A stretch of 35,175 nt of DNA from DATEJJ01 sp039649115 (lineage in GTDB: Bacteria > Actinomycetota > Actinomycetes > Mycobacteriales > Micromonosporaceae). Each line of letters opens with the position of its first letter. The first letter of the stretch is position 1. This document shows, piece after piece, positions 9,857-18,756 of the stretch. Made by a program: the position numbers and the translations under genes. Under the pieces are notes generated by a model. That model worked only from the letters and a program-made list of their open reading frames with translations, did not search any database and was not told the DNA's origin. The stretch is from assembly GCA_039649115.1 (NCBI GenBank), contig JBBWZQ010000049.1, positions 1 to 35,175 on the forward strand, in the 5' to 3' direction.

Positions 9857-11396
9857 CCTTGATCGAGGTCGACCCGCCCGGCCGGGTGCCCGGGTCGACC
9901 TCGAACGCGGCGAACCCGTAGGCGTGGTCCTTGTCCCGCACCGCGGACCACGGCGCCGGCTCCTGCACATAGATCGGCGGGCGCTTGCCGTTGGCGCCGA
10001 CCGGGCCCACGCCGGTGATCACCCGGCACGCGGCCGGCTCGAAGAACAGCGTGTTCGAGGGTGCCGATGTGCCGCCGCCCCCGATCACCATGTGTACCGT
10101 GCCCCTGGTCGTGTCTATTGTGGACAATTCGGTGCTCACCGGCACCGGCGTGCGGGTGTCGTTGGGCTGCGCGCCCCGGATCGCGTGCGAGCGCTCGTAG
10201 TGGTGCTCGTGCCCGCACACCACGAGGTCCACCCCGTACTTGTCGAACAGCGGCACCCATTCCTGGCGGATGCCGAGATCGGCGCCGTTGAAGAAGTTCG
10301 CGGTGGAGACGACCACCTGGTGCATGACGACCACGATCCAGTCGATGTCGTGGTCCGCCCGGGTGCGCACCAGTTCCTGTTCCAGCCAGCGCTTCTGCGC
10401 GCCACCCGAGTACCCGTGCACGTAGGAGTTGCCGCCGTCCTGGTACGCCACGTCGTCGTTGTTCAGGCTGATCACCCGTACCGACCCGACCGTGAACGAG
10501 TACCACAGGCCGCGTGTCTCGGCGTCCCCCGGCGGCGCGGGCACCGAGAAGTACGACTGGTAGGCGCCGTACCCGATCGGCCCGTTGCCCAGCTCGTTCT
10601 CGTGGTTGCCGGCGGCCGGCATCCACGGCCGGAACCGCGCGGACCGGCTGTTGTTGGTGAACCAGTCCGACCAGGTGCGGATCCGGTCGGTGGCGATGTT
10701 GGCGTAGCACAGGTCGCCGTTGACGAGGTGGAACAGCGGCGCGATCCGCTCGATGCCGCTGACCGTGTCGGCGCCGGCCGGCGACCCGAGGTTGTCGTTG
10801 ACCCAGATCGGGCTGGTGGCACCGGCCGGCGTGACCTGCTTGCCGAGGGTCGGCGTGCCCTGGTCGCCGAAGCTGGTGAAGGTGAACGGCGCCCGGCCGC
10901 GCGGCGCGGTGCGGAACAGGCCGGGCAGCGCAGTGGTGCCCTGGTGCACGGCGGCGTACGCGTACTCGGTGTCCGGGTGCAGGCCGGTGACGGGCGCGTG
11001 GTGGATGAAGACCTCGGTGCCGGACTGCGCGTCCTTGTAGGTGGTCGTGTCGGCGTCGAAGCTGTGCCCGTAGCCGTCCACCGGCGAGCCGAGGAAGACG
11101 CGCGGCCGGGCGACGGCCTCCGGTGTGATCCAGGAGACGACCGCCTCGCGCGAGGCGGCCGCACCGAACTGCAGGTGCAGCCCGTGCACCTCGGGGGCGC
11201 CGGTACCGCCCGGGGGTGTCCACAGCAGCGGCGACGAGGGCGACGCCCACGCGTTCGCGGGTAACAAGGCGGCACCGCCGAGTCCCGCGGCGCCGCCGAT
11301 GAGCGCGCGCCGGCTCATCGGGCGGACGGAGCCGGAGCCGGGGTCGGGCGGAGGCGAGTACGCCCCCGAGGGCACGGCCGAAGAGGGTTCGTTCAT
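9765..11396 (-). CDS. Tat-exported purple acid phosphatase-like metallophosphoesterase
   Basis: A 543-aa exported phosphatase. SRRALIGGAAGLGGAALL (28-45) is a twin-arginine signal, with likely cleavage after the following Ala-rich stretch. A fibronectin-III-like N-terminal domain (about 60-165) precedes a calcineurin-type domain with all metal-ligand motifs: FGDQG, NGDLCYA, AGNHE, VVMHQ and GHEHHYER. The GDLCY tyrosine is the one that gives purple acid phosphatases their Fe-tyrosinate colour. It should release phosphate from organic phosphates outside the cell, so phosphate regulation would be expected, but no Pho box was identified. The ATG at 11396 is used for lack of a better site; Met27 just before the Tat motif is an alternative. 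A strong hairpin separates it from the upstream lemA-DUF2207 pair. Confidence 0.92.
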   Translation of the reverse strand: MNEPSSAVPSGAYSPPPDPGSGSVRPMSRRALIGGAAGLGGAALLPANAWASPSSPLLWTPPGGTGAPEVHGLHLQFGAAASREAVVSWITPEAVARPRVFLGSPVDGYGHSFDADTTTYKDAQSGTEVFIHHAPVTGLHPDTEYAYAAVHQGTTALPGLFRTAPRGRAPFTFTSFGDQGTPTLGKQVTPAGATSPIWVNDNLGSPAGADTVSGIERIAPLFHLVNGDLCYANIATDRIRTWSDWFTNNSRSARFRPWMPAAGNHENELGNGPIGYGAYQSYFSVPAPPGDAETRGLWYSFTVGSVRVISLNNDDVAYQDGGNSYVHGYSGGAQKRWLEQELVRTRADHDIDWIVVVMHQVVVSTANFFNGADLGIRQEWVPLFDKYGVDLVVCGHEHHYERSHAIRGAQPNDTRTPVPVSTELSTIDTTRGTVHMVIGGGGTSAPSNTLFFEPAACRVITGVGPVGANGKRPPIYVQEPAPWSAVRDKDHAYGFAAFEVDPGTRPGGSTSIKVTYYAVSGPFGALTPVDRFVLVRPRRDHQH

Positions 11397-11460
11397 CCGG
11401 TCATGGTCATATATGCACGGTGAACATCGCGCCCCGGCACAGGCGGCCGATCGGTGAACG

Positions 11461-11513
11461 GGGGTGTGGCGGCGCCGGCCGCCCCGACCGCGACCGGCGC
11501 CGCGTCACACCCC
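11461..11513 (-). terminator. Strong hairpin after DUF2207
   Basis: GGGGTGTG plus GCGGCGCCGG (11461-11478) pairs with CCGGCGCCGC plus CACACCCC (11494-11513). This gives 18 bp with a 2-nt bulge (11504-11505) and a 15-nt loop. It begins 8 bp past the DUF2207 stop codon and lies before the phosphatase gene on the same strand. There is no U-tract, as is common for actinobacterial terminators. Confidence 0.6.
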
Positions 11514-11520
11514 GCCCGGC

Positions 11521-13419
11521 TCAGCCGACCGGCGCGGCCGGTGCGGGAAGTCGCCCCACCGCGGTCGACAGCAGCCAGTACAGATAGGTCGGGTTGGCCG
11601 ATCGGCCCTGGCCGTGGAGCTGCAACATGATCACGGTATCGCCCCGCCGCGCCACTGCCCATCCGTCGCCCGTGTAGGCCTCATCGCCGATCCCGGGAAG
11701 CGGCCGGGACCGCCGTCGCGACCGGATCGCCATCTGGCCCGGCAGGCCGGAGGTCACGAACGCCATGAGTGCCGTGCCGCCGTCCGGACCGCGGAACGCG
11801 TCCATCCGGCCGAGCGGGTTGGCCCCGGGCGCGGGCCGTGCGGACACCGGCACGCCGAGCACCCGGCTGACCTCCTCGGCGGTGACCAGCGGCGCCTGCG
11901 GCAGGCTCGCGCGGCCTGGTCCGGACTTCTGGTCGGGGATGCCCAACGCGGCCGCGATGAGATTCTCGGTCCGGTCCGTGGTGGCGTCCGCGGCCTCGAC
12001 CCGCCGGATCGCACCTCGCTCCACGATAGACACCTCGCCGACCCGCCGCGTCCAGCGGCGCACCCTGATGGTGACCGTGTCGCCGTCGGCGCAGCGGCCG
12101 GCCATCCGGCTCGGCAGGGCCCAGGCCCTGGTCCGGTCGGAGCTGCCGTCGTCGACCGCGAGGTAGTGCAGCACCGGCGCCGGAGGCGAGTTCTCGCCGC
12201 CGCCGGTGCTGCGCCAGACCTGCATCCAGAGCACCTGGCCGGTGATGGTCACCGGAGTGGCCAGCTCGATGACCATGCGGATCAGCACGTACCCGCCGTA
12301 GCCGACCAGTACCAGCCCGGCGGTGAGCCCGGCGAGCCGTACCGGGTCCGCGAGGTTCGCCACCGGCCTGCCCGAGACGAAGGACTGCTGCGCGACACGT
12401 GCCACCGCCTTGGTCCAGTAGTACAGGAGCAGCAGGCCGATCCCGCCCGCGGCGAGCGCCTTGGCGATCATCGGCGGGGCGGTGCGGCCGTACCGGGGCC
12501 AGAACCGCGGGTAGCTGACGCGCACCCGGTGCCAGGTCCCGCCGAAGGAGGACCAGACCCGGCGCCGGTTCCCCATGCCCAGGTCGATGACCGCGCTGGA
12601 GAGCCGGGTCGCGCCGACCGCCGCGCCGTACGCGAGGTACCGGTCCCACACCGCCACGGCGCTGGGCGGCAGGTCGCCGAATGCCTCGGTGTTGTGCAGC
12701 CAGGCCGCCACCCCGAGCCACCGGGCCGCCACCGCGCGCCCGGCCGCCGTGTCCCGCTCGCCGACGTTGCGCCCGCCGACCGCGCCGAGGATGAGCGTGC
12801 TGAACAGCCACGCCGCGCCCAACCCGCGCAGGTCGTGACCTGTCTTGACGCGCAGTCCCACGAGGGCGGCCAGTGCCACTCCGGCACCCGCGAGGACGGC
12901 GGCGCCGCTCAGCGCGCCGACGACGGCCGGCGGCAAGCGGCGGCGGGACAGGCCGCGCTGCCGGGCGTCGGCGATCACCTCGGCACGCAGCCGCTTGGCG
13001 AAGCCGGCCGCGCGGGCGGGGTCGCGGAAGGTGAGTGCGGTCAGCGGTACCACACCGCCGACCGCGAGGCCGGCGATCCGGGTGAAGATCCGCTGCTCGT
13101 ACGCGTTGAGCCCGGCCGGGTGCGGATCGCGTACGTGCACGGTGGTCTGCACCGGGTCGTCGGCCGGCTGGCGGAACTCCAGGAACCGCCGGGCGCCCAG
13201 GTCCAGCAGGGTCGACTCGGCGGCGTCCTCGGTGACCTCCCAGTGGTTGGCCAGCAGGCTGACCACCGCCGGCGGCTCCGGGTTCGGGCCCAGATCCTGC
13301 GTGGGCGGCATCGGCTGGGGCCGGGCCGGGCGGGTGGCCAGCAGGCACAGCCCGTACAGCGCGAACCAGCCGCCCACCGAACCGAGCAGGATGAGGATGC
13401 CCAGCAGGTGTTGTGCCAT
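11521..13419 (-). CDS. DUF2207-type membrane protein
   Basis: A 632-aa predicted membrane protein. It has one N-terminal TM helix (about 4-27), a soluble segment (NHWEVTEDAAESTLLDLGARRFLEF, cited here from the Glu at about 61 onward as a winged-helix-like stretch), two TM helices near 163-215, and another pair near 325-400. A ~220-residue soluble C-terminal region follows. This architecture and its place directly after lemA match the DUF2207 (YciQ-like) family, whose function is not established. It starts 9 nt after the lemA stop without its own strong ribosome-binding site, so it is probably translationally coupled. A G/C hairpin just downstream closes the unit. Confidence 0.8.
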   Translation of the reverse strand: MAQHLLGILILLGSVGGWFALYGLCLLATRPARPQPMPPTQDLGPNPEPPAVVSLLANHWEVTEDAAESTLLDLGARRFLEFRQPADDPVQTTVHVRDPHPAGLNAYEQRIFTRIAGLAVGGVVPLTALTFRDPARAAGFAKRLRAEVIADARQRGLSRRRLPPAVVGALSGAAVLAGAGVALAALVGLRVKTGHDLRGLGAAWLFSTLILGAVGGRNVGERDTAAGRAVAARWLGVAAWLHNTEAFGDLPPSAVAVWDRYLAYGAAVGATRLSSAVIDLGMGNRRRVWSSFGGTWHRVRVSYPRFWPRYGRTAPPMIAKALAAGGIGLLLLYYWTKAVARVAQQSFVSGRPVANLADPVRLAGLTAGLVLVGYGGYVLIRMVIELATPVTITGQVLWMQVWRSTGGGENSPPAPVLHYLAVDDGSSDRTRAWALPSRMAGRCADGDTVTIRVRRWTRRVGEVSIVERGAIRRVEAADATTDRTENLIAAALGIPDQKSGPGRASLPQAPLVTAEEVSRVLGVPVSARPAPGANPLGRMDAFRGPDGGTALMAFVTSGLPGQMAIRSRRRSRPLPGIGDEAYTGDGWAVARRGDTVIMLQLHGQGRSANPTYLYWLLSTAVGRLPAPAAPVG

Positions 13420-13428
13420 CGCGGGCCG

Positions 13429-14010
13429 CTAGAACCGGACCTGCACCGGGCCGCGCTCCCCGCCGGCCGCCTCGAACAGGTCCTTGGCCCGGAAGCCGCC
13501 GAAGCCCGCGATGATGTTCGTCGGGATCGACTGGATGCTGGTGTTGTAGGTCTGCACCGACGCGTTGTAGAACTGCCGCGCGTACGCGATCCTGTCCTCG
13601 GTGTTGGCCAGCTCGCCCTGCAGGGACGCGAAGTTCTCGTTGGCCTTGAGGTTCGGGTACGCCTCGGCGAGGGCGAACAGCCGGCCGAGCGTCTGGCTCA
13701 GGAAGTTCTCCGCCTCGGCGCGCCCGGCCGGACCCTGCCCGGAGGCGGCCAGCGCGCCGTTGCGCGCCTGCACCACGGCGTCCAGCGTGCCGCGCTCGTG
13801 GGCCGCGTACCCCTTGACCGTCTCGACGAGGTTGGGAATCAGGTCGTACCTGCGCTTGAGCTGCACGTCTATCTGCGCCCAGGACGCGTCCACCTGGTTG
13901 CGCTGGCGGACCAGCCTGTTGTAAGCGGTCAGCGCCCACCCGAGCACGGCCACGACGAGGAGGCACACGCAGCCGCCGCCGATGGCCGCGATCAATCCAC
14001 TGTTGCTCAT
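13429..14010 (-). CDS. lemA: LemA family protein
   Basis: A 193-aa protein. One N-terminal TM helix (about 5-28) is followed by the helical LemA domain, recognisable by YNRLVRQRNQVDASWAQ (about 30-46), LKRRYDLIPNLVETVKGYA and the C-terminal FYNASVQTYNTSIQSIPTN. LemA proteins are membrane-anchored helical bundles of uncertain role, usually next to DUF2207 or TPM-domain genes, as here. The ATG at 14010 has GGAAGGG about 5 nt upstream. The open frame extends far upstream through antisense of pepP, but only this part is family-like. It is the first gene of a two-gene unit. Confidence 0.93.
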   Translation of the reverse strand: MSNSGLIAAIGGGCVCLLVVAVLGWALTAYNRLVRQRNQVDASWAQIDVQLKRRYDLIPNLVETVKGYAAHERGTLDAVVQARNGALAASGQGPAGRAEAENFLSQTLGRLFALAEAYPNLKANENFASLQGELANTEDRIAYARQFYNASVQTYNTSIQSIPTNIIAGFGGFRAKDLFEAAGGERGPVQVRF

Positions 14011-14114
14011 GAAACCCTTCCGGGGGTACGGGGCAAGACGATCGTGCGCTTGATCGTGACCGCAGCTTAGTGAGCAATCCGCTGACTGTCGGCGATCCGA
14101 CCGGTACCGGCCGG

Positions 14115-15548
14115 TCAGGCGGGCAGCCGGGGACCGGCCGCGCGCTGGGCGGCCAGCCAGGACTCCACCTCGTCGGCCGTGCGGGGCAGCCCGGCGGAGA
14201 GCACCCGCACGCCGTCGCGCGTGACCAGGACGTCGTCCTCGATGCGGATGCCGACGCCGCGCAGTTCGGCCGGTACCAGCTCGTCGTCGGGCTGGAAGTA
14301 CAGGCCCGGCTCGACGGTCAGCACGTACCCCTCGCCGAGCCGGCCGTCGCGGTACGCCTCCTTGCGGGCGCGCGCGCAGTCGTGCACGTCGAGGCCGAGC
14401 ATGTGGCCGAAGCCGTGCAGGGTCCACCGGCGGTACAGCATGGACTGCTTGTCCATGGCCTCGTCCACGCTCACCGGCAGCAGGCCCAGGTCGTGCAGGC
14501 CGGCGGCGAGTACCCGCATGCAGGTCTGGTGCACCTCGTCGAACTCCACGCCCGGCTTGATCACCTCGATGCCGGCCTGCTGGGACGCGTACACGAGGTC
14601 GTAGATCCGGCGCTGCGCCGCGGTGAACCGGCCGCTCACCGGGATGGTGCGCGTCACGTCCGCGGTGTACAGCCTCCGGCCCTCCACGCCCATGTCCATC
14701 AGCAGCAGCTCGCCGGGCGTGCTCTGCCCGTCGTTGCGCGTCCAGTGCAGGATCGCGCCGTGCGCGCCGCCGCCCACGATCGAGCTGTACCCGACGCCGT
14801 TGCCGTCGTGCCGGGCGCGCAGGCCGAAGACGCCCTCGACGAGCCGCTCGGACACCGGCCGGTCGGCGGGCAGGACGCGGGCGGCGTCCTCGAAGCCGCG
14901 TACCGTCGCGTCGATCGCCTCCTGCAGCTGGGCGACCTCCCAGGAGTCCTTCACCAGCCGGGCCTCGGCCAGGTACCGGGCCAGCTCGGCGTCGCGGTCC
15001 GGGTACCCGCGCACCGCCTGGTCCACGTCCGGGTCGTACCCGCGCAGCACCCGGGTCCGGCCCGGCGCGCAGTCGTCCAGCGCCGCGCCGAGCTCGGCCA
15101 GCGGGGCGGTCGCCACGCCCAGCCCGGCCGCCTTCCCGGCCAGCGTCTGCCGCGGGCCGATCCACAGCTCGCCGTGCCGCCGGTCGCGGAAGAACTCGTC
15201 GGTGTCGCGGGGGGAGCGCGGGCGCGCGAACAGCACGGGGTCCCCGGAAGGCCGGAGGACGAGTACCCCGTCCGGATCGTGCTCTCCCGTCAGGTATGCG
15301 AAGTCGCTGCCCGGACGGAACGGATGGTATGTGTCGTTCGCCCGAAGCTGCTCGCGCCCGGTCGGGATAACCAGCGTCTCGTCCGGGAACGCCAGGGTCA
15401 GGGCCTCCCGCCGCGCCGCGTACCGGGCGACCTCGGGAGCCGCGGTCACCGGTACGGTCGACTCCCGCCATCCGTTTCGCAGGAATAGGAGAAGTTTTTC
15501 CGGGTAGTCCGGATCGTGGCTTTCGACACCGGCGACCTGCTCAGCCAT
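14115..15548 (-). CDS. pepP: Xaa-Pro aminopeptidase (M24B, aminopeptidase P)
   Basis: A 477-aa cytosolic metallopeptidase that removes an N-terminal residue preceding proline. An AMP_N domain (about 36-175) precedes the pita-bread catalytic domain. The five dinuclear-metal ligands are present: Asp285 (LMDMG), Asp297 (TADVTRTI), His382 (GFGHMLGLDVHD), Glu413 (TVEPGLYF) and Glu437 (RIEDDVLVT). Length is normal for actinobacterial PepP. The ATG at 15548 has only a weak site upstream. It is divergent from the asparagine synthetase gene across 67 bp that must serve both. Confidence 0.96.
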   Translation of the reverse strand: MAEQVAGVESHDPDYPEKLLLFLRNGWRESTVPVTAAPEVARYAARREALTLAFPDETLVIPTGREQLRANDTYHPFRPGSDFAYLTGEHDPDGVLVLRPSGDPVLFARPRSPRDTDEFFRDRRHGELWIGPRQTLAGKAAGLGVATAPLAELGAALDDCAPGRTRVLRGYDPDVDQAVRGYPDRDAELARYLAEARLVKDSWEVAQLQEAIDATVRGFEDAARVLPADRPVSERLVEGVFGLRARHDGNGVGYSSIVGGGAHGAILHWTRNDGQSTPGELLLMDMGVEGRRLYTADVTRTIPVSGRFTAAQRRIYDLVYASQQAGIEVIKPGVEFDEVHQTCMRVLAAGLHDLGLLPVSVDEAMDKQSMLYRRWTLHGFGHMLGLDVHDCARARKEAYRDGRLGEGYVLTVEPGLYFQPDDELVPAELRGVGIRIEDDVLVTRDGVRVLSAGLPRTADEVESWLAAQRAAGPRLPA

Positions 15549-15615
15549 GGAGCGAACCTACCGCGTCCGGTGGCGATCCCTGGTCGTTACTATCCGTACA
15601 TGAAAGGATGACGCT

Positions 15616-17595
15616 ATGTGCGGCCTGCTCACGTTCGTCGGGGGTCGTGACAGCGCGCCGCAGCGCCGGGACGCGGTGGCCGCCGCACTGGAGTCCCTGC
15701 ACCACCGGGGGCCGGACGACACCGGTGTCCAGGTCGCCGGCACCAATGTCATCTTCGCGCACAAGCGCCTCGCCATCATCGACGTCACCGGCTCCCGCGA
15801 GCCGCTGCCCTACGCCGGCGGCCGCTACTGGCTCACCTTCAACGGTGAGATCTACAACTACGTCGAGCTGCGGGAGCAGTTGATCGAGGAGTTCGGGGCC
15901 CGGTTCGACACGCGGGGCGACGCCGAGGTGATCGTGGCCGGGTTCCACCACTGGGGCGAGTCGGTCGTGGACCGGCTGCGCGGCATGTTCGCCTTCGCGA
16001 TCGTGGACACCCGGCGGCAGGTCGTCTTCGGCGCCCGCGACCCGTTCGGCATCAAGCCGCTGTTCCACCTGGTCACGCCGGACGGCCTGTACCTGGCCAG
16101 CGAGAAGAAGGCGCTGCTGCCGTTCGCTCCCACCACGGGTGTCGACACCACCAACCTGTCGCACTACCTGACGCTGCAGTACGTGCCCGAGCCGGGCACC
16201 CTGCACCGCGGCATCGGGCGGATCGGCTCGGGCGAGTGCTTCGTCTACCGGGCCGGCGGCGAGCTGGTCACCCGGCGGTACTTCCGGCCGCGCTTCCGGC
16301 CGGCCGCACCGGACAGCGCCGAGAGGCTGTACCTGCGGATCCAGGACGCGCTGCGGGACAGCGTACGGGCACACATGCGCTCGGACGTACCGGTGGGCGC
16401 GTTCCTGTCCAGCGGCGTGGACTCCACCGCGATCGTCGCCCTGGCCCGCGAGTTCAACCCCGACATCCTGACCTTCACGGTCGGCTTCGACGTGCCCGGG
16501 TACTCCGAGATCGAGGTGGCCCAGGAGTCCGCGCGCCGGCTCGGGGTGACCACGATCCCGACCACGATCGGCGCGCGCGAGATGATGGAGGCGCTGCCGC
16601 TGATCGTCTGGCACCTGGACGACCCGGTGGCCGACCCGTCGCTGGTGCCGCTGTACTTCGTCGCGAAGAAGGCCGCCGAGCACGTGACGGTCGTGCTGTC
16701 CGGCGAGGGCGCGGACGAGCTCTTCGGCGGGTACACCATCTACCGGGAACCGCTGTCCCTGGCCGCCGTCAGCGGCCTGCCGCGCGCGCTGCGGCGCGGG
16801 CTGCGCCAGGTCGCCCGCGTGATCCCGCGCGGCGTCAAGGGCCGGAGCTTCCTGGAGCGCGCCACCACCCCGATCGAGCAGCGGTACTACGGCAACGCGC
16901 GGATGTTCACCGAGGAGGAGAAGCAGCGGCTGCTGTGCCACTACGACGAGCGGGTGCGGTACACGGATGTGACCGCGCCGATCTACGCGGAGGCGCGCGA
17001 GGCCGGCCTGGACGACGTGACCACGATGCAGTACGTCGACCTGTACACGTGGCTGCGCGGCGACATCCTGGTCAAGGCCGACCGGATGTCCATGGCCCAC
17101 TCGCTGGAGCTGCGCGTGCCGTACCTGGACCGCGAGATCTTCGAGGTCGCCGCGTCGCTGCCGGTCGGGATGAAGCTGCCGCCGCACTCCTCGGACACCA
17201 AGTTCGCGCTGCGCCAGGCGCTGCGCGGGGTGGTGCCGCCGGACATCGTCAACCGCCGGAAGCTGGGCTTCCCGACGCCGACCCGGGTCTGGCTGCGCGG
17301 CGAGATGTATGAGTGGGCGCGCGACATCCTGGCCCGGTCGGGCGCCGGCGACCTGATCGACCTGCGGTACGCCATGGACCTGCTGGAGGAGCACCGGCGC
17401 GGCGAGCGGGACAACTCCCGCAAGATCTGGACGGTGCTGGTGTTCTGCGTCTGGCACGCGATCTTCATCGAGCACTCGCTCGACCCGGGTGTCGCGCGCG
17501 CCCGGTCCCGCCTCGCCACCGGCCTAGACGAGACCGGCGAGCTCGGCATAGCCGCGGCGGACGGCGTGGCGCGATGCGTCCGACCCGAATGGTGA
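15616..17595 (+). CDS. asnB: Asparagine synthetase (glutamine-hydrolysing)
   Basis: A 659-aa class-II amidotransferase making asparagine from aspartate, ATP and glutamine. The N-terminal glutaminase begins with catalytic Cys2 (MCGLL), with RLAIID (51-56), FNGEIYNY (75-82) and RGDAEV (100-105). The synthetase domain has the PP-loop LSSGVDST (264-271) and LSGEGADELFGGY. AAAGGA lies about 8 nt before ATG 15616, and TACTAT at 15588-15593 could be a -10 box. The final ~24 codons run antisense into the 3' end of the MBL gene (72 bp). Relatives amidating other substrates look alike, but the standalone context fits AsnB. Confidence 0.94.
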   Translation: MCGLLTFVGGRDSAPQRRDAVAAALESLHHRGPDDTGVQVAGTNVIFAHKRLAIIDVTGSREPLPYAGGRYWLTFNGEIYNYVELREQLIEEFGARFDTRGDAEVIVAGFHHWGESVVDRLRGMFAFAIVDTRRQVVFGARDPFGIKPLFHLVTPDGLYLASEKKALLPFAPTTGVDTTNLSHYLTLQYVPEPGTLHRGIGRIGSGECFVYRAGGELVTRRYFRPRFRPAAPDSAERLYLRIQDALRDSVRAHMRSDVPVGAFLSSGVDSTAIVALAREFNPDILTFTVGFDVPGYSEIEVAQESARRLGVTTIPTTIGAREMMEALPLIVWHLDDPVADPSLVPLYFVAKKAAEHVTVVLSGEGADELFGGYTIYREPLSLAAVSGLPRALRRGLRQVARVIPRGVKGRSFLERATTPIEQRYYGNARMFTEEEKQRLLCHYDERVRYTDVTAPIYAEAREAGLDDVTTMQYVDLYTWLRGDILVKADRMSMAHSLELRVPYLDREIFEVAASLPVGMKLPPHSSDTKFALRQALRGVVPPDIVNRRKLGFPTPTRVWLRGEMYEWARDILARSGAGDLIDLRYAMDLLEEHRRGERDNSRKIWTVLVFCVWHAIFIEHSLDPGVARARSRLATGLDETGELGIAAADGVARCVRPEW

Positions 17596-18348
17596 GCGGG
17601 CCGCCACCTTCTCCTCGTCCGCCCGGTCCAGGTGGCCCTCGCGGATCAGCCAGTCCAGCGCGCTCAGGTCGGCGTGCTGCGCGCGGACGAACGCGGCGTC
17701 CACCAGCACGCCGTGCCCGGGTACCACCACGGTGGCGTCGCTCAGCTGGGCCAGCAGCGCGGCGAGCGTGTCCGGCCACTCCAGCGGATACCCGTCGGTG
17801 AAGTCGGGCGGCCCGCCCTCCTCGACCAGGTCGCCGGCGGCCACGACGTCCGCGTCCGGCACCCGCACGACGAGGTCGCCCTCGGTGTGCCCCCGCCCGT
17901 AGTGGCGCAGCTCCACCGCGCGACCCCCGACGTCCACAGTGGACGAATGCCGCACCGTGTGGTTGGGCGGCACGATCGTCACCGCGGCCACGGCCGCGGC
18001 GAACTCGGGGTCGCGCCGCACCCATTCGCCGTAGGCCTCCCGTTGCCACCGCGTGCCGTGCTCGCGCAGCTGCCGCGCCGCGGCCTCGTGCGCCCAGATC
18101 GGGCCGCCGGGGGCGGCCAGCCGGGCATTGCCGTAGCAATGGTCATAGTGGTGGTGGGTGTTGACCAGGATCAGGGGGTACGCGGTGAGCCGGCGTACCT
18201 CCCCGGCCAGCTCCCCGGCCTGCGCGTCGGTGGACAGCGTGTCCACCAGCAGCGCGTGCCCGTCGCCGACCACCAGGGTCACGTTGACGTCCAGGACCGG
18301 GTGGCGCAGCACGTACACCCGGTCGGCGACCTCGACGAACCGGGTCAT
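17524..18348 (-). CDS. Metallo-beta-lactamase-fold hydrolase
   Basis: A 274-aa soluble MBL-fold protein. The metal motif THHHYDH (64-70) gives the HxHxDH signature. The other expected ligands appear in order in HYGRGHTEGDL (His), VAAGDLVEEGG (Asp) and VVPGHG (His). There is no signal peptide, so it acts in the cytoplasm. Such proteins cleave thioesters, phosphodiesters, lactones or lactams, and the motifs alone do not separate these. Its ATG overlaps the TGA of the upstream thioesterase gene by 4 bp, so the two are probably translationally coupled and may act on related thioester substrates (inference). Its 3' end overlaps asnB tail to tail. Confidence 0.88.
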   Translation of the reverse strand: MTRFVEVADRVYVLRHPVLDVNVTLVVGDGHALLVDTLSTDAQAGELAGEVRRLTAYPLILVNTHHHYDHCYGNARLAAPGGPIWAHEAAARQLREHGTRWQREAYGEWVRRDPEFAAAVAAVTIVPPNHTVRHSSTVDVGGRAVELRHYGRGHTEGDLVVRVPDADVVAAGDLVEEGGPPDFTDGYPLEWPDTLAALLAQLSDATVVVPGHGVLVDAAFVRAQHADLSALDWLIREGHLDRADEEKVAARSPFGSDASRHAVRRGYAELAGLV

Positions 18349-18722
18349 TTGCGCGCCGCCTTCGCCAGGAACCGGTCGCGGTCCACCACGACCCGGTGCA
18401 CCCGGCCGCGCGCCACCACCGCCCCGCCCTCCCGTACCGTCACCGCGAACTCCAGCCGCCGTCCATCCACTGTGGACAGCACCGCCTCGGCGACGACGGT
18501 ACCGCCGACCGCGGTGGCGCCCAGGTGCTCCAGTTCGACCCGGGTACCCACGCTGGTGGCTCCGTCCGGCAGGGTACCGGCGACCGCCGCCACCGTGGCC
18601 GCCTCGGCCAGGGCCAGCACCCGCGGCGTGCCCAGCACCGGTAGGTCTCCCGAGCCCAGCGCCTGCGCGGTGTCCGCGTCGGTGACGTACAGCTCGACGC
18701 TCGCCGCCTTGCCCTGGTCCAT
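18345..18722 (-). CDS. FlK-like hotdog thioesterase
   Basis: A 125-aa single hotdog-domain protein. It matches the family of fluoroacetyl-CoA-specific thioesterase-like proteins: YVTDADTAQALGSGDLPVLGTPR (first part from residue 12), ALAEAAT, TSVGTRVELEHLGATAVG, and a C-terminal strand with RGRVHRVVVDRDRFL. FlK itself protects against fluoroacetate by hydrolysing fluoroacetyl-CoA. Most family members are uncharacterised, so the substrate here is open. The ATG start lies 34 bp from the oppositely transcribed Sir2 start, leaving almost no room for two conventional leaders. It is coupled by ATGA to the MBL hydrolase. Confidence 0.85.
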   Translation of the reverse strand: MDQGKAASVELYVTDADTAQALGSGDLPVLGTPRVLALAEAATVAAVAGTLPDGATSVGTRVELEHLGATAVGGTVVAEAVLSTVDGRRLEFAVTVREGGAVVARGRVHRVVVDRDRFLAKAARK

Positions 18723-18756
18723 GCTCGCAGCCTACGGCGTCGGCTACGGTCGGGTG

